Assembly: GCA_025728475.1 (NCBI GenBank)
Contig: JAOBJN010000001.1
Location: 124,001-188,000, forward strand
From: Candidatus Lightella neohaematopini
Lineage (GTDB): Bacteria; Pseudomonadota; Gammaproteobacteria; Enterobacterales; Enterobacteriaceae
Direction of reading: 5' to 3'
DNA length: 64,000 nt
Both the position numbers and the translations under genes were made by a program. Positions 1-10,679 of this stretch are shown here, piece by piece. Under the pieces are notes generated by a model. It saw only the letters and a program-made list of their open reading frames with translations, was not told the origin of the DNA and searched no databases. Within the stretch, counting starts at the first letter, position 1, and every line of letters starts with the position of its first letter.

Positions 1-574
1 TACTTTTTCTATTACTAATAATATATTTTATTCATCTGAAGCAGAAGAATTAATAAATTGGCTGAAATTTCAACCAATATTATTTATTGATAAAATAAAA
101 AAATTTATTGTTGTTCATGCAGGTATATTACCATTCTGGAGTACTAAAAAAATTATTAAATATTCTAAAGAAATTGAATTTCTCTTGAAAAGTAATTACT
201 ATAAACATTTTCTTTATTTTTTATTTAAAAATATTGTAAGTGAAGAACTTCTTAAGTTATTTACTTTACATAAATTAAAGTGTATTAAATTTAACATTAA
301 CGTTTTTACACGTATTCGTTATTATTACAATTATTATCAATTAGATGATAAATATTTAGGTACTCCAATAAATAAACCTACATATTTAATTCCTTGGTTT
401 AATAAAGTGCAAATACTAAATAAATACAGTATTATTTTTGGTCATTGGGCAACATTAACTGGTAAATATACTCCAAATAAAATCTATAATATAGATACTG
501 GTTGTTGTTGGGGAAAAAAATTAACAGCACTATGCTGGGACAATAAAAAATATTATTATGTATATAAAAATTAA
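1..574 (+). CDS. apaH: ApaH, symmetrical Ap4A hydrolase (5' end cut off by window)
   Basis: Hydrolyses diadenosine tetraphosphate to two ADP, clearing the alarmone that accumulates under stress; a metallophosphoesterase. The frame is open from base 2 through a stop at 572-574, about 190 codons, so the N-terminal metal-binding part lies outside the window. Visible family landmarks are VVHAGILPFW (the His-containing metal site), FTRIRY, SIIFGHWATL and NIDTGCCWGKKLTALCW near the end, which follow E. coli ApaH closely. A TTG at 185 is internal and not a real start. It converges on folA with only 5 bases between stops, the same tail-to-tail pair as in E. coli. It looks intact in the part seen. Confidence 0.93.
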   Translation, partial: TFSITNNIFYSSEAEELINWLKFQPILFIDKIKKFIVVHAGILPFWSTKKIIKYSKEIEFLLKSNYYKHFLYFLFKNIVSEELLKLFTLHKLKCIKFNINVFTRIRYYYNYYQLDDKYLGTPINKPTYLIPWFNKVQILNKYSIIFGHWATLTGKYTPNKIYNIDTGCCWGKKLTALCWDNKKYYYVYKN

Positions 575-579
575 ATTTT

Positions 580-1059
580 TTATTTTCTTTCCAAAATCTT
601 AAAACAAAGATTTACTTTATCACAACATTGATGCTTAGTAAAAATTGGATTCCAATTTTTTAAATTAAAAGTGGGGAAAAATATATTACCATATACTAGT
701 AAATCAATATACGTAATATATAATCTATTCGTATATTCAAAAAATAATTTATATATTTGGGCGCCACCTATTACCAAATATTCATAATCATTATTTATTA
801 ATAATAAAACTTTTTGTACTGTATTTACTATACTTACTTCTCTATTAGAAGTAATATTTTTTATAGTATTAGTTAATATTATATTATGTCTATATGGTAA
901 TATATAACCAATGGATTCATATGTATTACGTCCCATAATAATTGTTTTATGTAAGGTATGTTTTTTAAACCACAAACGATCTTGTGGTATATTCCAAGGA
1001 ATAGTATTATTAATTCCAATAACCCAATTTTTAGCAATAGCTACAATTATACTAATCAT
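580..1059 (-). CDS. folA: Dihydrofolate reductase
   Basis: Reduces dihydrofolate to tetrahydrofolate with NADPH, feeding one-carbon metabolism and formyl-methionine synthesis (fmt is also in this window). The protein is 159 residues, exactly the E. coli length. The catalytic aspartate is D27 in PWNIPQDRLWF, and the NADPH-binding stretches IIMGRNTYESIG and VIGGAQIY are present. The start codon overlaps the last 8 bases of dapB, so the two are probably co-transcribed. In E. coli carA and carB lie between dapB and folA; here they are gone and the flanks are fused. Confidence 0.97.
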   Translation of the reverse strand: MISIIVAIAKNWVIGINNTIPWNIPQDRLWFKKHTLHKTIIMGRNTYESIGYILPYRHNIILTNTIKNITSNREVSIVNTVQKVLLLINNDYEYLVIGGAQIYKLFFEYTNRLYITYIDLLVYGNIFFPTFNLKNWNPIFTKHQCCDKVNLCFKILERK

Positions 1060-1854
1060 TTAAATTATTATTATTAGAAAAAATATTATTTATATTAAAC
1101 AAACCAGTTTTATAATTTGTAATCCATTTTGCTGCCTCAATAGCACCAATAGCAAAAGATTTACGATGATATACTGTGTGTTTAATTTCTATACATTCTA
1201 AATTATTTACAAATATAATACTATGTTTACCAATAACATTACCCAATCTGATAGAAGTTATTTTTATATCATTTATATCATTAAAATTTTTATTATTTGA
1301 TATTAAACTAAAAATATTCTTTGCTAACATTGATGCTGTACCAGAAGGTATTTGTTTTTTATTACGATGATGTGTATCAATAATGTTGATATCAGTAATA
1401 TTACTAAATTTTTTAGTGATATCTTTAAATAAATTGTTAACTATTATATTAATTCCCGTGCTAAAATTCTCAGATAGTACGATACCAATTATTTTGCTTT
1501 TTTTTTTATAATTTTTTTTTGTGCTTTACTAAAGCCAGTAGTTCCAATTACTATATTTTTATTATATTTACAACATTTTTTAATATTTTCTATACTAGAA
1601 TTAGGATTAGTAAAATCTATTAACACATCAAATTTATTGTTTACTAAATTAATATTGTTAGTAGTCAATATACCTATTGGAGCAGATAGGCAAATTAATT
1701 TACTTACGTCAATATTATTATATTTTGATTTATTACTAACAATAGCAGCTCCTAATTTTACTTGGTAATTATTTTGCAATATTAACTCAATTAAAGTTTT
1801 TCCCATACGACCACTAGCTCCAGCTATTGCGATTCTTATATTTTTATTTATCAT
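1052..1854 (-). CDS. dapB: 4-hydroxy-tetrahydrodipicolinate reductase, frameshifted in an A10 run
   Basis: Reduces the dihydrodipicolinate precursor on the way to diaminopimelate and lysine. The N-terminal frame (1854 down to a stop at 1491-1489) shows the Rossmann motif IAGASGRMGK and VIGTTGF. The C-terminal frame continues with ENFSTGIN, the catalytic-region motif DTHHRNKKQIPSGTA and GAIEAAKWI up to the stop at 1052. The frames join at a run of ten T on the plus strand (1498-1507), which is A10 in the coding strand. One extra A restores a single reading frame of 267 residues, and the spacing between the two flanking conserved Phe residues then equals that of E. coli DapB (273 residues). No other lesion is seen. 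It is either a young pseudogene, an assembly error, or a gene rescued by polymerase slippage, which is known for Buchnera and Blochmannia poly(A) tracts. I favour rescue because everything else is preserved. Confidence 0.85.
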
Positions 1855-1884
1855 AAATTAAATTAATTAAACAATATTAACAAA

Positions 1885-2808
1885 TTATATTTTAAGTAAT
1901 TTTGGTAATCTGAATGATAATGTTTCTTTACTAAAGATTATTTCTTTAACAGTGATATTACTATATTGTTTAATATATTTAATAAATTGTCTTATTAACA
2001 ATTCCGGAGTTGATGCACTTGAAGTAATACCAATTGTGTTAATATTATCTAACCATTGTTTTTTAAAATATGAAAAATTATCAATCATGTAAGCTTTATT
2101 ATACTTTTTAGCTATTTCTAGTAATTTACTAGCATTAGATGATATATTAGAACCAAATATAATAACTAAATCAGTAATTCTAGCTAATTTATATACTGCT
2201 TGTTGTCTATTATTAGTAGCGTAACAAATATTGTTTTTTCCTAATTCTAAAATATTTGGAAATCTATTTTTTAGTACATTTATTATTTTATATGTCTTAA
2301 ATATTGATAATGTAGTCTGTGTTAAAAAACATAATCTATTACTATTTTTTACTTTTATATGATTAGCATCATACAATGATTCTACTACGTAAGGGGTAGC
2401 ATTATTATATTGTCCAATAGTTCCTAGTACTTCCTGATGTTGAGAATTACCAATAATAATTGTATCAATATTGTTCTTATTAGCATAAGAAGCTTGATAA
2501 TGTACTTTTTTAACTAATGGGCAAGTAGCATCAAATATAGTTAAATTACGTTTATAAGCATCATTAACTATATTTTTAGAAGCACCATGAGCTGAAATAA
2601 CAAATACAGAACCTCTAGGAATATTATTGATATCTTTGCTAACTATAACACCGTTTTTTTTTAAAAAATTTACTACATAGTTATTATGTACTAATTCATG
2701 ATTCATATAAATTGGTAATTTATATATACTTAATATCCGATTAACAATATTAATTGCTCTAACAACACCAGCACAAAAACCTCTAGGTTTCACCAATACA
2801 ATATTCAT
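1885..2808 (-). CDS. ispH: 4-hydroxy-3-methylbut-2-enyl diphosphate reductase
   Basis: Last step of the MEP isoprenoid pathway, making IPP and DMAPP with an Fe-S cluster. The protein is 307 residues (E. coli 316). The three cluster cysteines are visible: C12 in PRGFCAGV, one in FDATCPLVKKVH and one in NNICYATNNRQ. Substrate-contact motifs NHELVHN, SAHGAS and HQEVLGTIGQ are also kept. It follows lspA by 19 bases, as part of the ileS-lspA-ispH-dapB run; fkpB, which sits between lspA and ispH in E. coli, is absent. Retained isoprenoid synthesis must serve undecaprenyl phosphate and tRNA or quinone side chains, although the local ubiquinone genes are dead. Confidence 0.96.
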   Translation of the reverse strand: MNIVLVKPRGFCAGVVRAINIVNRILSIYKLPIYMNHELVHNNYVVNFLKKNGVIVSKDINNIPRGSVFVISAHGASKNIVNDAYKRNLTIFDATCPLVKKVHYQASYANKNNIDTIIIGNSQHQEVLGTIGQYNNATPYVVESLYDANHIKVKNSNRLCFLTQTTLSIFKTYKIINVLKNRFPNILELGKNNICYATNNRQQAVYKLARITDLVIIFGSNISSNASKLLEIAKKYNKAYMIDNFSYFKKQWLDNINTIGITSSASTPELLIRQFIKYIKQYSNITVKEIIFSKETLSFRLPKLLKI

Positions 2809-2827
2809 AACAATTATTATTTAGTAA

Positions 2828-3301
2828 TTAATATTTATTAACATTTTTGTATTTTACATAAATATTATTAATTATAATTAAAATAACACCAAAAAATATA
2901 TTAATATCAGCAATATTAAATATTGGTAAATTTATATTTAAGATATTAATATTAATAAAATCTACTACAGCACCATACTTTATTCTATCATAAAAATTAC
3001 CACAAGCACCACTAATAATTAGTGTATAAGCTATATCTAATAATTTATTTTTATTAAAAAAATACAACTCTATTATTAAAAATAGAATTATACCAATAAT
3101 TAATATTGGTAATATGTATAAAACTAATATATTATTAGATAATAACCCAAATATGATTCCCTTATTAAAAATTAAAGTAAAACTTAAATAATTATTAATA
3201 ATGATTTGTCTATTTAAATTATTAGTCATATATTGTTTACTAAATATATCTATGCTAAATAATAATATATAAATCATTAATAAATATAATTTGTTACACA
3301 T
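2828..3301 (-). CDS. lspA: Lipoprotein signal peptidase (signal peptidase II)
   Basis: Inner-membrane aspartyl protease that removes signal peptides from diacylated prolipoproteins. The protein is 157 residues (E. coli 164), with four hydrophobic segments. The two catalytic aspartates sit in GNFYDRIKYGAVVDFI and in FNIADINIFFG. It lies 3 bases downstream of ileS and upstream of ispH, the classic order. MltC in this window carries a lipobox and is a plausible client. Confidence 0.95.
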   Translation of the reverse strand: MCNKLYLLMIYILLFSIDIFSKQYMTNNLNRQIIINNYLSFTLIFNKGIIFGLLSNNILVLYILPILIIGIILFLIIELYFFNKNKLLDIAYTLIISGACGNFYDRIKYGAVVDFININILNINLPIFNIADINIFFGVILIIINNIYVKYKNVNKY

Positions 3302-3304
3302 TTA

Positions 3305-6133
3305 TTAAACAAATTTTCTTATTTCTCCATTTCCAATAATATTAGTTATACATCTACTACATATAGATGAATACTTAATAGATAATCCAACACTATTATC
3401 ATAATGCCAACATCTTTGACATTTTTTATCTCTAGATTTAAAAATACTAATTTTTAATTTATCAATATTTTTTGATTTTATTGCATTATAATTAGCCTTA
3501 TAATAAGGGAGAACTAATATTTTAGATACAATAAATACAAATTTTAGTTCATTGTTTAGTTTATTTAGTTCTTGTAATAATTTTGATTCAACATATAAAA
3601 TAATATTAGCCTCTAAAGAATCATTAATAATTTTATTAATTTTTGCTTGTTCAATAACTTTATTAACTTCATTACGAATTAATATTATTTTTTTCCAAAA
3701 TCTATTATTTAGAATATCACTATTACTTAATGGTGTTAATTGATCATATAATTCTTCAGTAAATATGCTATTAGATCTACTACCAGGTAAAAATTGCCAA
3801 ATTTCTTCAGCAGTAAATGATATAATAGGAGCTAACCAACGAACAACAGCTTCGCTAATGTGAAATAATGCTGTTTGGCAACTACGATGAGGAATGCTAT
3901 TATATTTTGTTATGTACTGACGATCTTTTATTATTTCTAAATATAATGAACTCATTGTTATAGAACAAAAATATAGTATTTGTTTAATAACATTATGAAA
4001 ACGATATTTACTATATTCGTACATGATACTAATTTGAGTTTGATATGCTTGACCTATTATCCATTTATCAATAGCGATCATATCATTATACATAACTATA
4101 TTTAGTTTTGGATTAAATTTATTTAAATTGGACAATAAAAAACGTATTGTATTACGAATACGTCTATAATTATCAGCTGATTGCTTTATTATTTCTGAAG
4201 ATACGTGTATATCATTAGAAAAATTAGTTGAGGCAATCCATAATCTTAATACATCAGCACCAAATTTATTTATTATTGTTTTAGGACTAATAACATTACC
4301 GTCAGATTTAGACATTTTATTACCACTATAATCAATAGCAAAACCATGTGTTAGTACTTCTTGATATGATGATTTTTGTTGTACAATAGTTGATAATATT
4401 AATGAAGACATAAACCATCCTCTACATTGATCTAAACCTTCTAAATAAAGATTAGCAATACTATGTCCTCTAAAATCTTTTCTGTATTTTAGTACTGAAT
4501 AGAAAGTTGCTCCAGAATCAAACCAAACATCTAAAATATCATTAACTTTATTATACATATTTGCATCTTTTCCTAAAAAAAATTTAGTATCTAAATTCCA
4601 CCATACTTTAATACCATATTTTTCTACTAATTTAACAATACGGTGTATTAAATATATTGTATCTGGATGCAAATTACCTGTTTTTTTATGAACAAATAAA
4701 GGTATTGGTACACCCCATGTTCTTTGTCTGGAAATACACCAATCTGGTCTATTTATAATCATATCTCTAATATTTTTAAAATTAAAGTTAGGTATCCATT
4801 TAATTTGTTTAGCTTGTTTTATTAATTGTTGGCGTAAATAATTTTTATCCATACTAATAAACCATTGTTCTGTTGTGCGAAATATAGTTGGTATTTTGTG
4901 ACGCCAACAATAAGGATAATTATGTATTATGTTTTCTTGATGAAATAAATTATTATATCTTACTAATAATTTTATTACTTTATTATTTAATATTAACCAT
5001 TGTAAACCATAAAGTTCTGGTAATATATTTTTTATGCAATATTGTCCACGCATATCAACAATGTTAATTATTTCTAAGTTATATTTTTTTCCTAAAATAT
5101 AATCATCCATACCATGCCCAGGAGCAATATGTACTAAACCTGTACCCATATCACATTTAACATGATTAGATAAAATTATTGATACAAATAATGATAAAAA
5201 TGGATGTTGTAATTTTAATTTTAGTAGATGATTACTATCAATAGAACATAGTACCGTATAATTGGTAATATTCATAGTTGACATTAATTTAGATAATAAT
5301 TTTTCTGCGATAATAATATTAATATGATTATTTATATTAACAATAACATATTGTAAATTGCAATTGATAGCTACTGCTTGATTAGCTAATAAAGTCCATG
5401 GATTAGTAGTCCAAATTAATAAAAATGTTGAATACGTATCATAATATTTATTGTCTAATAGTTGACTTACTATATTAATATTTATTACTTTAAATTTTAC
5501 ATATATAGATTCTGAAATACGTGAATTATATTTAATTTCTGCTTCTGCTAATGTAGAACAACATTCAGTACACCAATGAACTGGTCTTTTTCCTTTATAC
5601 AAATAATTATTTTCAACAATTTTTGAGAAAAGTTTTATAATATTTGCTTCAATACTATTATGGATTGTTAAATAAGAATTATTCCAATCACCAATTATTC
5701 CTAATCTAATGAATTCTTCTTTTTGTTTTTTAACTTGTGATATAGCATATTTATAACAATATGCATTAAATTTATTAACATTTTTATATTTATTATTTTT
5801 TTTTAATAATTGTTCTACTTTTAATTCTATTGGTAATCCATGACAATCCCAACCTGGAATATATGGTGCATCGTAACCAACAAGATTTTTGTATTTAATA
5901 ATTATATCTTTTAAAATTTTGTTTATTGCATGTCCCATATGTATGGGACCATTAGCATATGGTGGTCCATCATGTAATATAAAAATTTTTTTATTTTTTT
6001 TTATATTTCTAATAGTTTTGTATAAATTTTCCTTATACCATTTTTTTATTATTTCTGGTTCTTTCTTTACTAAATTAGCTTTCATTGTAAAACTAGTTTT
6101 TGGTAAATTAATAGTACTTTTATAATCAGCCAT
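3305..6133 (-). CDS. ileS: Isoleucyl-tRNA synthetase
   Basis: Class I aminoacyl-tRNA synthetase charging tRNA-Ile, with an editing domain. The protein is 942 residues (E. coli 938). The HIGH-type motif appears as PIHMGHAINKI in the N-terminal part, the KMSKS loop as NKMSKSDGNVIS around residue 600, and the C-terminal zinc site as CQRCWH ... CSRC. The editing domain (TTNPWTL, GTGLVHIAPGHG) is intact. It sits between ribF (25 bases) and lspA (3 bases), as in E. coli. Confidence 0.98.
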   Translation of the reverse strand: MADYKSTINLPKTSFTMKANLVKKEPEIIKKWYKENLYKTIRNIKKNKKIFILHDGPPYANGPIHMGHAINKILKDIIIKYKNLVGYDAPYIPGWDCHGLPIELKVEQLLKKNNKYKNVNKFNAYCYKYAISQVKKQKEEFIRLGIIGDWNNSYLTIHNSIEANIIKLFSKIVENNYLYKGKRPVHWCTECCSTLAEAEIKYNSRISESIYVKFKVININIVSQLLDNKYYDTYSTFLLIWTTNPWTLLANQAVAINCNLQYVIVNINNHINIIIAEKLLSKLMSTMNITNYTVLCSIDSNHLLKLKLQHPFLSLFVSIILSNHVKCDMGTGLVHIAPGHGMDDYILGKKYNLEIINIVDMRGQYCIKNILPELYGLQWLILNNKVIKLLVRYNNLFHQENIIHNYPYCWRHKIPTIFRTTEQWFISMDKNYLRQQLIKQAKQIKWIPNFNFKNIRDMIINRPDWCISRQRTWGVPIPLFVHKKTGNLHPDTIYLIHRIVKLVEKYGIKVWWNLDTKFFLGKDANMYNKVNDILDVWFDSGATFYSVLKYRKDFRGHSIANLYLEGLDQCRGWFMSSLILSTIVQQKSSYQEVLTHGFAIDYSGNKMSKSDGNVISPKTIINKFGADVLRLWIASTNFSNDIHVSSEIIKQSADNYRRIRNTIRFLLSNLNKFNPKLNIVMYNDMIAIDKWIIGQAYQTQISIMYEYSKYRFHNVIKQILYFCSITMSSLYLEIIKDRQYITKYNSIPHRSCQTALFHISEAVVRWLAPIISFTAEEIWQFLPGSRSNSIFTEELYDQLTPLSNSDILNNRFWKKIILIRNEVNKVIEQAKINKIINDSLEANIILYVESKLLQELNKLNNELKFVFIVSKILVLPYYKANYNAIKSKNIDKLKISIFKSRDKKCQRCWHYDNSVGLSIKYSSICSRCITNIIGNGEIRKFV

Positions 6134-6158
6134 TATTATTTTATTTTCCTTAAAAAAA

Positions 6159-7085
6159 TTAAATATTTTTTATAAAATCACGTGCTTTTATTATATCAAT
6201 AGATATTTGACATTTTAATTTTTCTATTGAACTAAATTTCTTTTCTTTACGAATTTTTTTTATAAAATAAACATCTATTATTTTACCATATAGATTAATA
6301 TCTATATCTAGTAAATGTACCTCTAATTGCTGTTTATAACCAAATGTTGTTACTTTATTACTAATATTAGCTACACCAAATACCGGATGTAAAAAAATAT
6401 TGTTTACTTTTACAATATATACACCACTAATTGGTAAAACTATTTTATTTAAAATTATATTAGCTGTAGGATAACCTATAATTCTACCTAATTTTTTATT
6501 AGACACTACAATACCAGAAATCCTATAAGGATGTCCTAATAAAAGCTGTGCTTCTTCTATCTTATCTTGTAATAATAAATTACGTATTTTAGTACTACTT
6601 ATTCGTTCTCCGTTATTAGTATATGTTGTAATTTGTATAATATTAAATTTAAATTTTTTTGCCATTTTTTGTAAAAATATATAATTTCCTTTTCTATTAA
6701 AACCAAAATGAAAGTCATCACCTATAACAATACATTTCATATTAATTTTTTTTATTAAAATATTTGTAATAAATTTATAAGCATTAAATAAAGAAAATTT
6801 TTTATTAAAATTAATACATAATATTTTATCTACATTAATCTCGTAAAGATATTTTATTTTATTTCTTAAATTAGTTAATCTGTAAACCATTTTATGAAAA
6901 AATTCTTGTGGTTGGGGTTCAAAAATAATCACTATATTAGGTAAATTATAATATTTACTTTCTATTTTTAATTTTTCTATAATAACTTGATGTCCTCTAT
7001 GAAAACCATCAAAATTACCTATAGTAACTATATGTTGACTATTACAATTTTTTATATTATGTATTCCTCTAATAAATTTTGTCAT
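6159..7085 (-). CDS. ribF: Bifunctional riboflavin kinase / FAD synthetase
   Basis: Converts riboflavin to FMN and FMN to FAD. The protein is 308 residues (E. coli 313). The N-terminal nucleotidyltransferase domain has TIGNFDGFHRGHQ and VIGDDFHFG, and the C-terminal flavokinase domain has GRIIGYPTANI. It is divergent from rpsT (122 bases between starts) and leads the ileS-lspA-ispH run, matching the E. coli arrangement. Confidence 0.96.
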   Translation of the reverse strand: MTKFIRGIHNIKNCNSQHIVTIGNFDGFHRGHQVIIEKLKIESKYYNLPNIVIIFEPQPQEFFHKMVYRLTNLRNKIKYLYEINVDKILCINFNKKFSLFNAYKFITNILIKKINMKCIVIGDDFHFGFNRKGNYIFLQKMAKKFKFNIIQITTYTNNGERISSTKIRNLLLQDKIEEAQLLLGHPYRISGIVVSNKKLGRIIGYPTANIILNKIVLPISGVYIVKVNNIFLHPVFGVANISNKVTTFGYKQQLEVHLLDIDINLYGKIIDVYFIKKIRKEKKFSSIEKLKCQISIDIIKARDFIKNI

Positions 7086-7207
7086 ATAATTTGTAATTTT
7101 TAAATTATTAGTTTAATTTATTTAATATATTATATTATTACTATTAATAATTTAATATAAAATATAATAAAATATTTTTTATTTGTAGTAAGTGGAGGAT
7201 AATTATT

Positions 7208-7468
7208 TTGGTTAATATTAAATCAAAGAAGAAAAATATTATAAAATCTAAAAAAAATCATATTACTAACATTAGTAAAAAATCAATGATACGTACTTTT
7301 ATAAAAAAAACCAATAAAGCAATACTTAATAATGATAAAATAACAGCAAGTACATTGTATTTAAATTTACAATCAATTCTTGATCGTCAGGCTAGAAAAG
7401 GTGTAATCCATAAAAATAAAGCAGCTAGATATAAATCTAATATATTAAAGAAAATTAATAATTTATAA
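7208..7468 (+). CDS. rpsT: 30S ribosomal protein S20
   Basis: Primary 16S-rRNA binding protein of the small subunit. The protein is 86 residues (E. coli 87), very lysine-rich, with the landmarks SMIRTFIKK, LDRQARKG and IHKNKAARYKS. It begins with TTG, preceded by a good ribosome binding site (GTGGAGGAT about 9 bases upstream). E. coli rpsT also starts with UUG, so this weak start is conserved in the lineage. It is divergent from ribF and convergent with dnaJ. Confidence 0.96.
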   Translation: MVNIKSKKKNIIKSKKNHITNISKKSMIRTFIKKTNKAILNNDKITASTLYLNLQSILDRQARKGVIHKNKAARYKSNILKKINNL

Positions 7469-7546
7469 TATAAATGTATTTATTATATAATAATAATTTA
7501 TTTATTATCCTTTATTAATTTAATGAGATATATGAGTATAATTTAA

Positions 7547-8653
7547 TTAGTATCTAGTTAAATCATCAAAAAATTTTTTAACACCATCAAAAAAACTTTT
7601 TGATCTCGGACTATTCTTATGTCCACTAGGACCATCAAAACTATTACGTAGTTCTTTCATTAACTGAATTTGTTTATCATTTAATCTAACTGGTGTTTCT
7701 ACAACTATTTTACATATTAAATCTCCATTTATACCATTACGTATAGATCTAGCACCTTTTCCTCTCATTCTAAATAATTTACCTGTTTGAGTCTCAGCTG
7801 GTACTTTTAATTTTACTTTACCATCAATAGTTGGTACTTCTATTTCACCCCCAAGAGCAGCTATAGCAAAATTAATAGGTACATCACAGTATAAATTACT
7901 ACCATCTCTACTAAATATAGGATGTTTACTAACTTTAACTTGAACATATAAATCATTAGATCTATTATTCACAGATAATCTTATATTGTCTCCGTTATCA
8001 ACTCCTGCAGGTAACTTAACTGACAAAGTTTTTAATTTTTCTATCTGACCACTACCATGACAAATTATACAAACATTTTTAATAACTTTACTATTTCCAT
8101 GACAAGTTGGACAAGTTTGTTGTATCATAAAAAATCCTTGTCTCATTTGTATTTGACCCTGTCCTTTACAGGTAGAACAAATAGTAGCAGTAGTTCCTGG
8201 TTTAGCGCCACTACCATAACATACATTACATCTTTCTAATATTGGAACATTTATTTCACGTATCGTTCCTTTAACAGCTTCTTCTAAAGATAATTCTACC
8301 GTACACTTTATTGATTTACTATGACCAGAGTACTGTTTTTTACTACTACCAAATATATCTCCAAAAACATCACCAAAAATATCACTAAAATCAGTACTAC
8401 TACTAGTATTAAAACTATTTGCATTATTATCAAAGGCAGAATGACCATACTGATCATACATAGAGCGTTTTTTTGGGTCAGTTAATACCTCATAAGCTTC
8501 TTTGATTTCCTTAAATTTAGATTCAGCCTGACTATTTCCTGGATTACGGTCAGGATGAAACTTCATAGCTAAACGCTTGTAAGCTTTTTTTATATCGCGC
8601 TCGCTTGCCTGTCTTGATACACCTAAAATACTGTAATAGTCCAATTTACTCAT
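7547..8653 (-). CDS. dnaJ: Chaperone DnaJ (Hsp40)
   Basis: Co-chaperone that delivers unfolded clients to DnaK and stimulates its ATPase. The protein is 368 residues (E. coli 376). The J domain has HPD at residues 33-35, followed by a Phe-rich linker with repeated [10 protein letters not shown]. The zinc-binding domain has four CxxCxG-type repeats ([32 protein letters not shown]), then the C-terminal substrate-binding domain. It is 53 bases downstream of dnaK on the same strand, so probably an operon. Confidence 0.97.
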   Translation of the reverse strand: MSKLDYYSILGVSRQASERDIKKAYKRLAMKFHPDRNPGNSQAESKFKEIKEAYEVLTDPKKRSMYDQYGHSAFDNNANSFNTSSSTDFSDIFGDVFGDIFGSSKKQYSGHSKSIKCTVELSLEEAVKGTIREINVPILERCNVCYGSGAKPGTTATICSTCKGQGQIQMRQGFFMIQQTCPTCHGNSKVIKNVCIICHGSGQIEKLKTLSVKLPAGVDNGDNIRLSVNNRSNDLYVQVKVSKHPIFSRDGSNLYCDVPINFAIAALGGEIEVPTIDGKVKLKVPAETQTGKLFRMRGKGARSIRNGINGDLICKIVVETPVRLNDKQIQLMKELRNSFDGPSGHKNSPRSKSFFDGVKKFFDDLTRY

Positions 8654-8706
8654 ACTTAAACAAGTATACTAGTTATTATGTTTAAAATAATTAATAAATT
8701 TAATTA

Positions 8707-10620
8707 CTATTTTTTATCCTTAACTTCTTCAAATTCAGCATCAACTACATTATCTTCGTTTTTATTAATATTTTCATTATTATTATTCTTACTGCTTTGA
8801 TTATTATCATTTTTTACAATATCAAGTATTTTACTAGATACTGTTATTAATTCTTGTATTCTACTTTCTATATCTGATTTATTTTCATTTTGTAAAGCAG
8901 AATTAAGATTTTTTATAGCGTTATCTATAGCTAATTTATCATCAGCATTAATTTTATTACCTAATTCTTTAATTTGTTTACGAGTACTATGTATTAAATG
9001 ATCTGCTTGATTACGTATTTTAACTAATTCTTCAAATTTTTTGTCAGATTCTGCATTAGCTTCTGCTTCTTTTATCATGTTTTTTATTTCATTTTCATTT
9101 AATCCAGAAGATGCCTTAATAGTAATTGTTTGTTCTCTACCACTATTTTTATCTTTAGCTGAAACATGTAAAATTCCGTCAGCATCAATATCAAAAGTAA
9201 CTTCTATTTGAGGAATACCTCTCATAGCTGGAGCAATACCATCTAAATTAAACTGACCAAGTGACTTATTATCATTAGCACGTTTTCTTTCACCTTGTAG
9301 TACATGAATTGTGACAGCTGATTGATTATCTTCTGCTGTAGAAAAAATTTGACTATGTTTTGTTGGAATAGTTGTATTTTTAGGGATTAAAGTAGTCATT
9401 ACTCCACCCATGGTTTCAATACCTAAAGATAAAGGTGTTACATCTAATAAAAGAACATCTTTAACATCACCAGATAATACTCCTCCTTGCACAGCAGCTC
9501 CAGTAGCTACTGCTTCGTCAGGATTAACATCTTTACGAGGTTCTTTTGCAAAAAAGTCTGAAACTTTTTTTTGTACTAAAGGCATTCGTGTCTGACCACC
9601 TACTAAAATAACATCTTTAATATTTGATACCGATAAATTAGCATCTTTTAAAGCTACTTTTACTGGTTCTAGAGTTTTATTTACTAATTCTTCAACTAGA
9701 GATTCTAATTTAGCTCTAGTAACCTTAATATTCATATGCTTTGGGCCAGTAGAATCAGCAGTAATATAAGGAAGGTTAACATCAGTTTGTTGTGTAGCTG
9801 ATAATTCAATTTTTGCTTTTTCCGCAGCTTCTTTTAATCTATGCATAGCTAGTGGATCATTTCTTAAATCAACACCTTGATCTTTCTTAAATTCAAATAC
9901 TAAGTAATTAATTAATCTACTATCAAAGTCTTCACCACCTAAATGTGTATCACCGTTAGTAGCTAAAACTTCAAATGTTTTTTCACCATCAACATCATCT
10001 ATTTCTATTATAGAAATGTCAAAAGTACCACCACCTAAATCATAAACAGCAATAATACGATTTCCTGTTTCTTTATCTAAACCATAAGCTAACGCTGCTG
10101 CGGTTGGCTCATTAATAATTCTCTTTACATCTAATCCAGCAATACGTCCAGCATCTTTAGTTGCTTGTCTTTGTGTATCATTAAAATATGCAGGCACAGT
10201 AATTACTGCTTCTTTAACAGATTCTCCCAAATAATCTTCTGCAGTTTTTTTCATTTTCTTTAATATTTCGGCAGATATTTGAGGAGGAGCCATTTTTTGG
10301 CCTCTAACGTCTAACCATGCATCACCATTGTTAGATGATATTATTTTATATGGCATAATATTAACATCTCTTTGCACTTCTTTATCGTCAAAACGTCTAC
10401 CTATTAATCGTTTTATAGCAAATAACGTATTTTGTGGATTAGTAACTGATTGACGTTTAGCTGGTTGGCCAACTAAAATTTCACCATCTTGCATATAAGC
10501 AATTACTGAAGGTGTAGTTCTATCACCCTCACTATTTTCTAAAACACGAGGTTTACCACTTTCAACGATAGCGACACAAGAATTAGTCGTACCTAAATCA
10601 ATACCAATGATTTTTCCCAT
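8707..10620 (-). CDS. dnaK: Chaperone DnaK (Hsp70)
   Basis: ATP-dependent foldase and holdase, central to protein quality control; such chaperones are usually strongly expressed in endosymbionts. The protein is 637 residues from the chosen start, E. coli length 638. ATPase motifs [21 protein letters not shown] and VGGQTRMP are present, and the C-terminus is [10 protein letters not shown] longer reading from 10635 would add five residues (MEMFS), but the E. coli protein begins [10 protein letters not shown] and a GGAG ribosome binding site lies 9 bases upstream of 10620. The base composition looks less AT-biased than neighbours, suggesting strong purifying selection. A sigma-32-like promoter lies upstream. 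Confidence 0.98.
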   Translation of the reverse strand: MGKIIGIDLGTTNSCVAIVESGKPRVLENSEGDRTTPSVIAYMQDGEILVGQPAKRQSVTNPQNTLFAIKRLIGRRFDDKEVQRDVNIMPYKIISSNNGDAWLDVRGQKMAPPQISAEILKKMKKTAEDYLGESVKEAVITVPAYFNDTQRQATKDAGRIAGLDVKRIINEPTAAALAYGLDKETGNRIIAVYDLGGGTFDISIIEIDDVDGEKTFEVLATNGDTHLGGEDFDSRLINYLVFEFKKDQGVDLRNDPLAMHRLKEAAEKAKIELSATQQTDVNLPYITADSTGPKHMNIKVTRAKLESLVEELVNKTLEPVKVALKDANLSVSNIKDVILVGGQTRMPLVQKKVSDFFAKEPRKDVNPDEAVATGAAVQGGVLSGDVKDVLLLDVTPLSLGIETMGGVMTTLIPKNTTIPTKHSQIFSTAEDNQSAVTIHVLQGERKRANDNKSLGQFNLDGIAPAMRGIPQIEVTFDIDADGILHVSAKDKNSGREQTITIKASSGLNENEIKNMIKEAEANAESDKKFEELVKIRNQADHLIHSTRKQIKELGNKINADDKLAIDNAIKNLNSALQNENKSDIESRIQELITVSSKILDIVKNDNNQSSKNNNNENINKNEDNVVDAEFEEVKDKK

Positions 10621-10629
10621 ACTAAACAT

Positions 10630-10633
10630 CTCC
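10630..10633 (-). promoter_or_regulatory. Ribosome binding site setting the dnaK start
   Basis: GGAG on the minus strand lies 9 bases before the ATG at 10620 and inside the five extra codons of the longer reading. It supports the start at [10 protein letters not shown]. Confidence 0.8.
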
Positions 10634-10679
10634 AATTAATTTTTTTTGTTTTATTTTAAATATATTTAGAATGTGTTAT

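Noticed and set aside
1176..1370. Plus-strand 64-codon frame within dapB
   Set aside because: Antisense shadow of the DapB C-terminal half.
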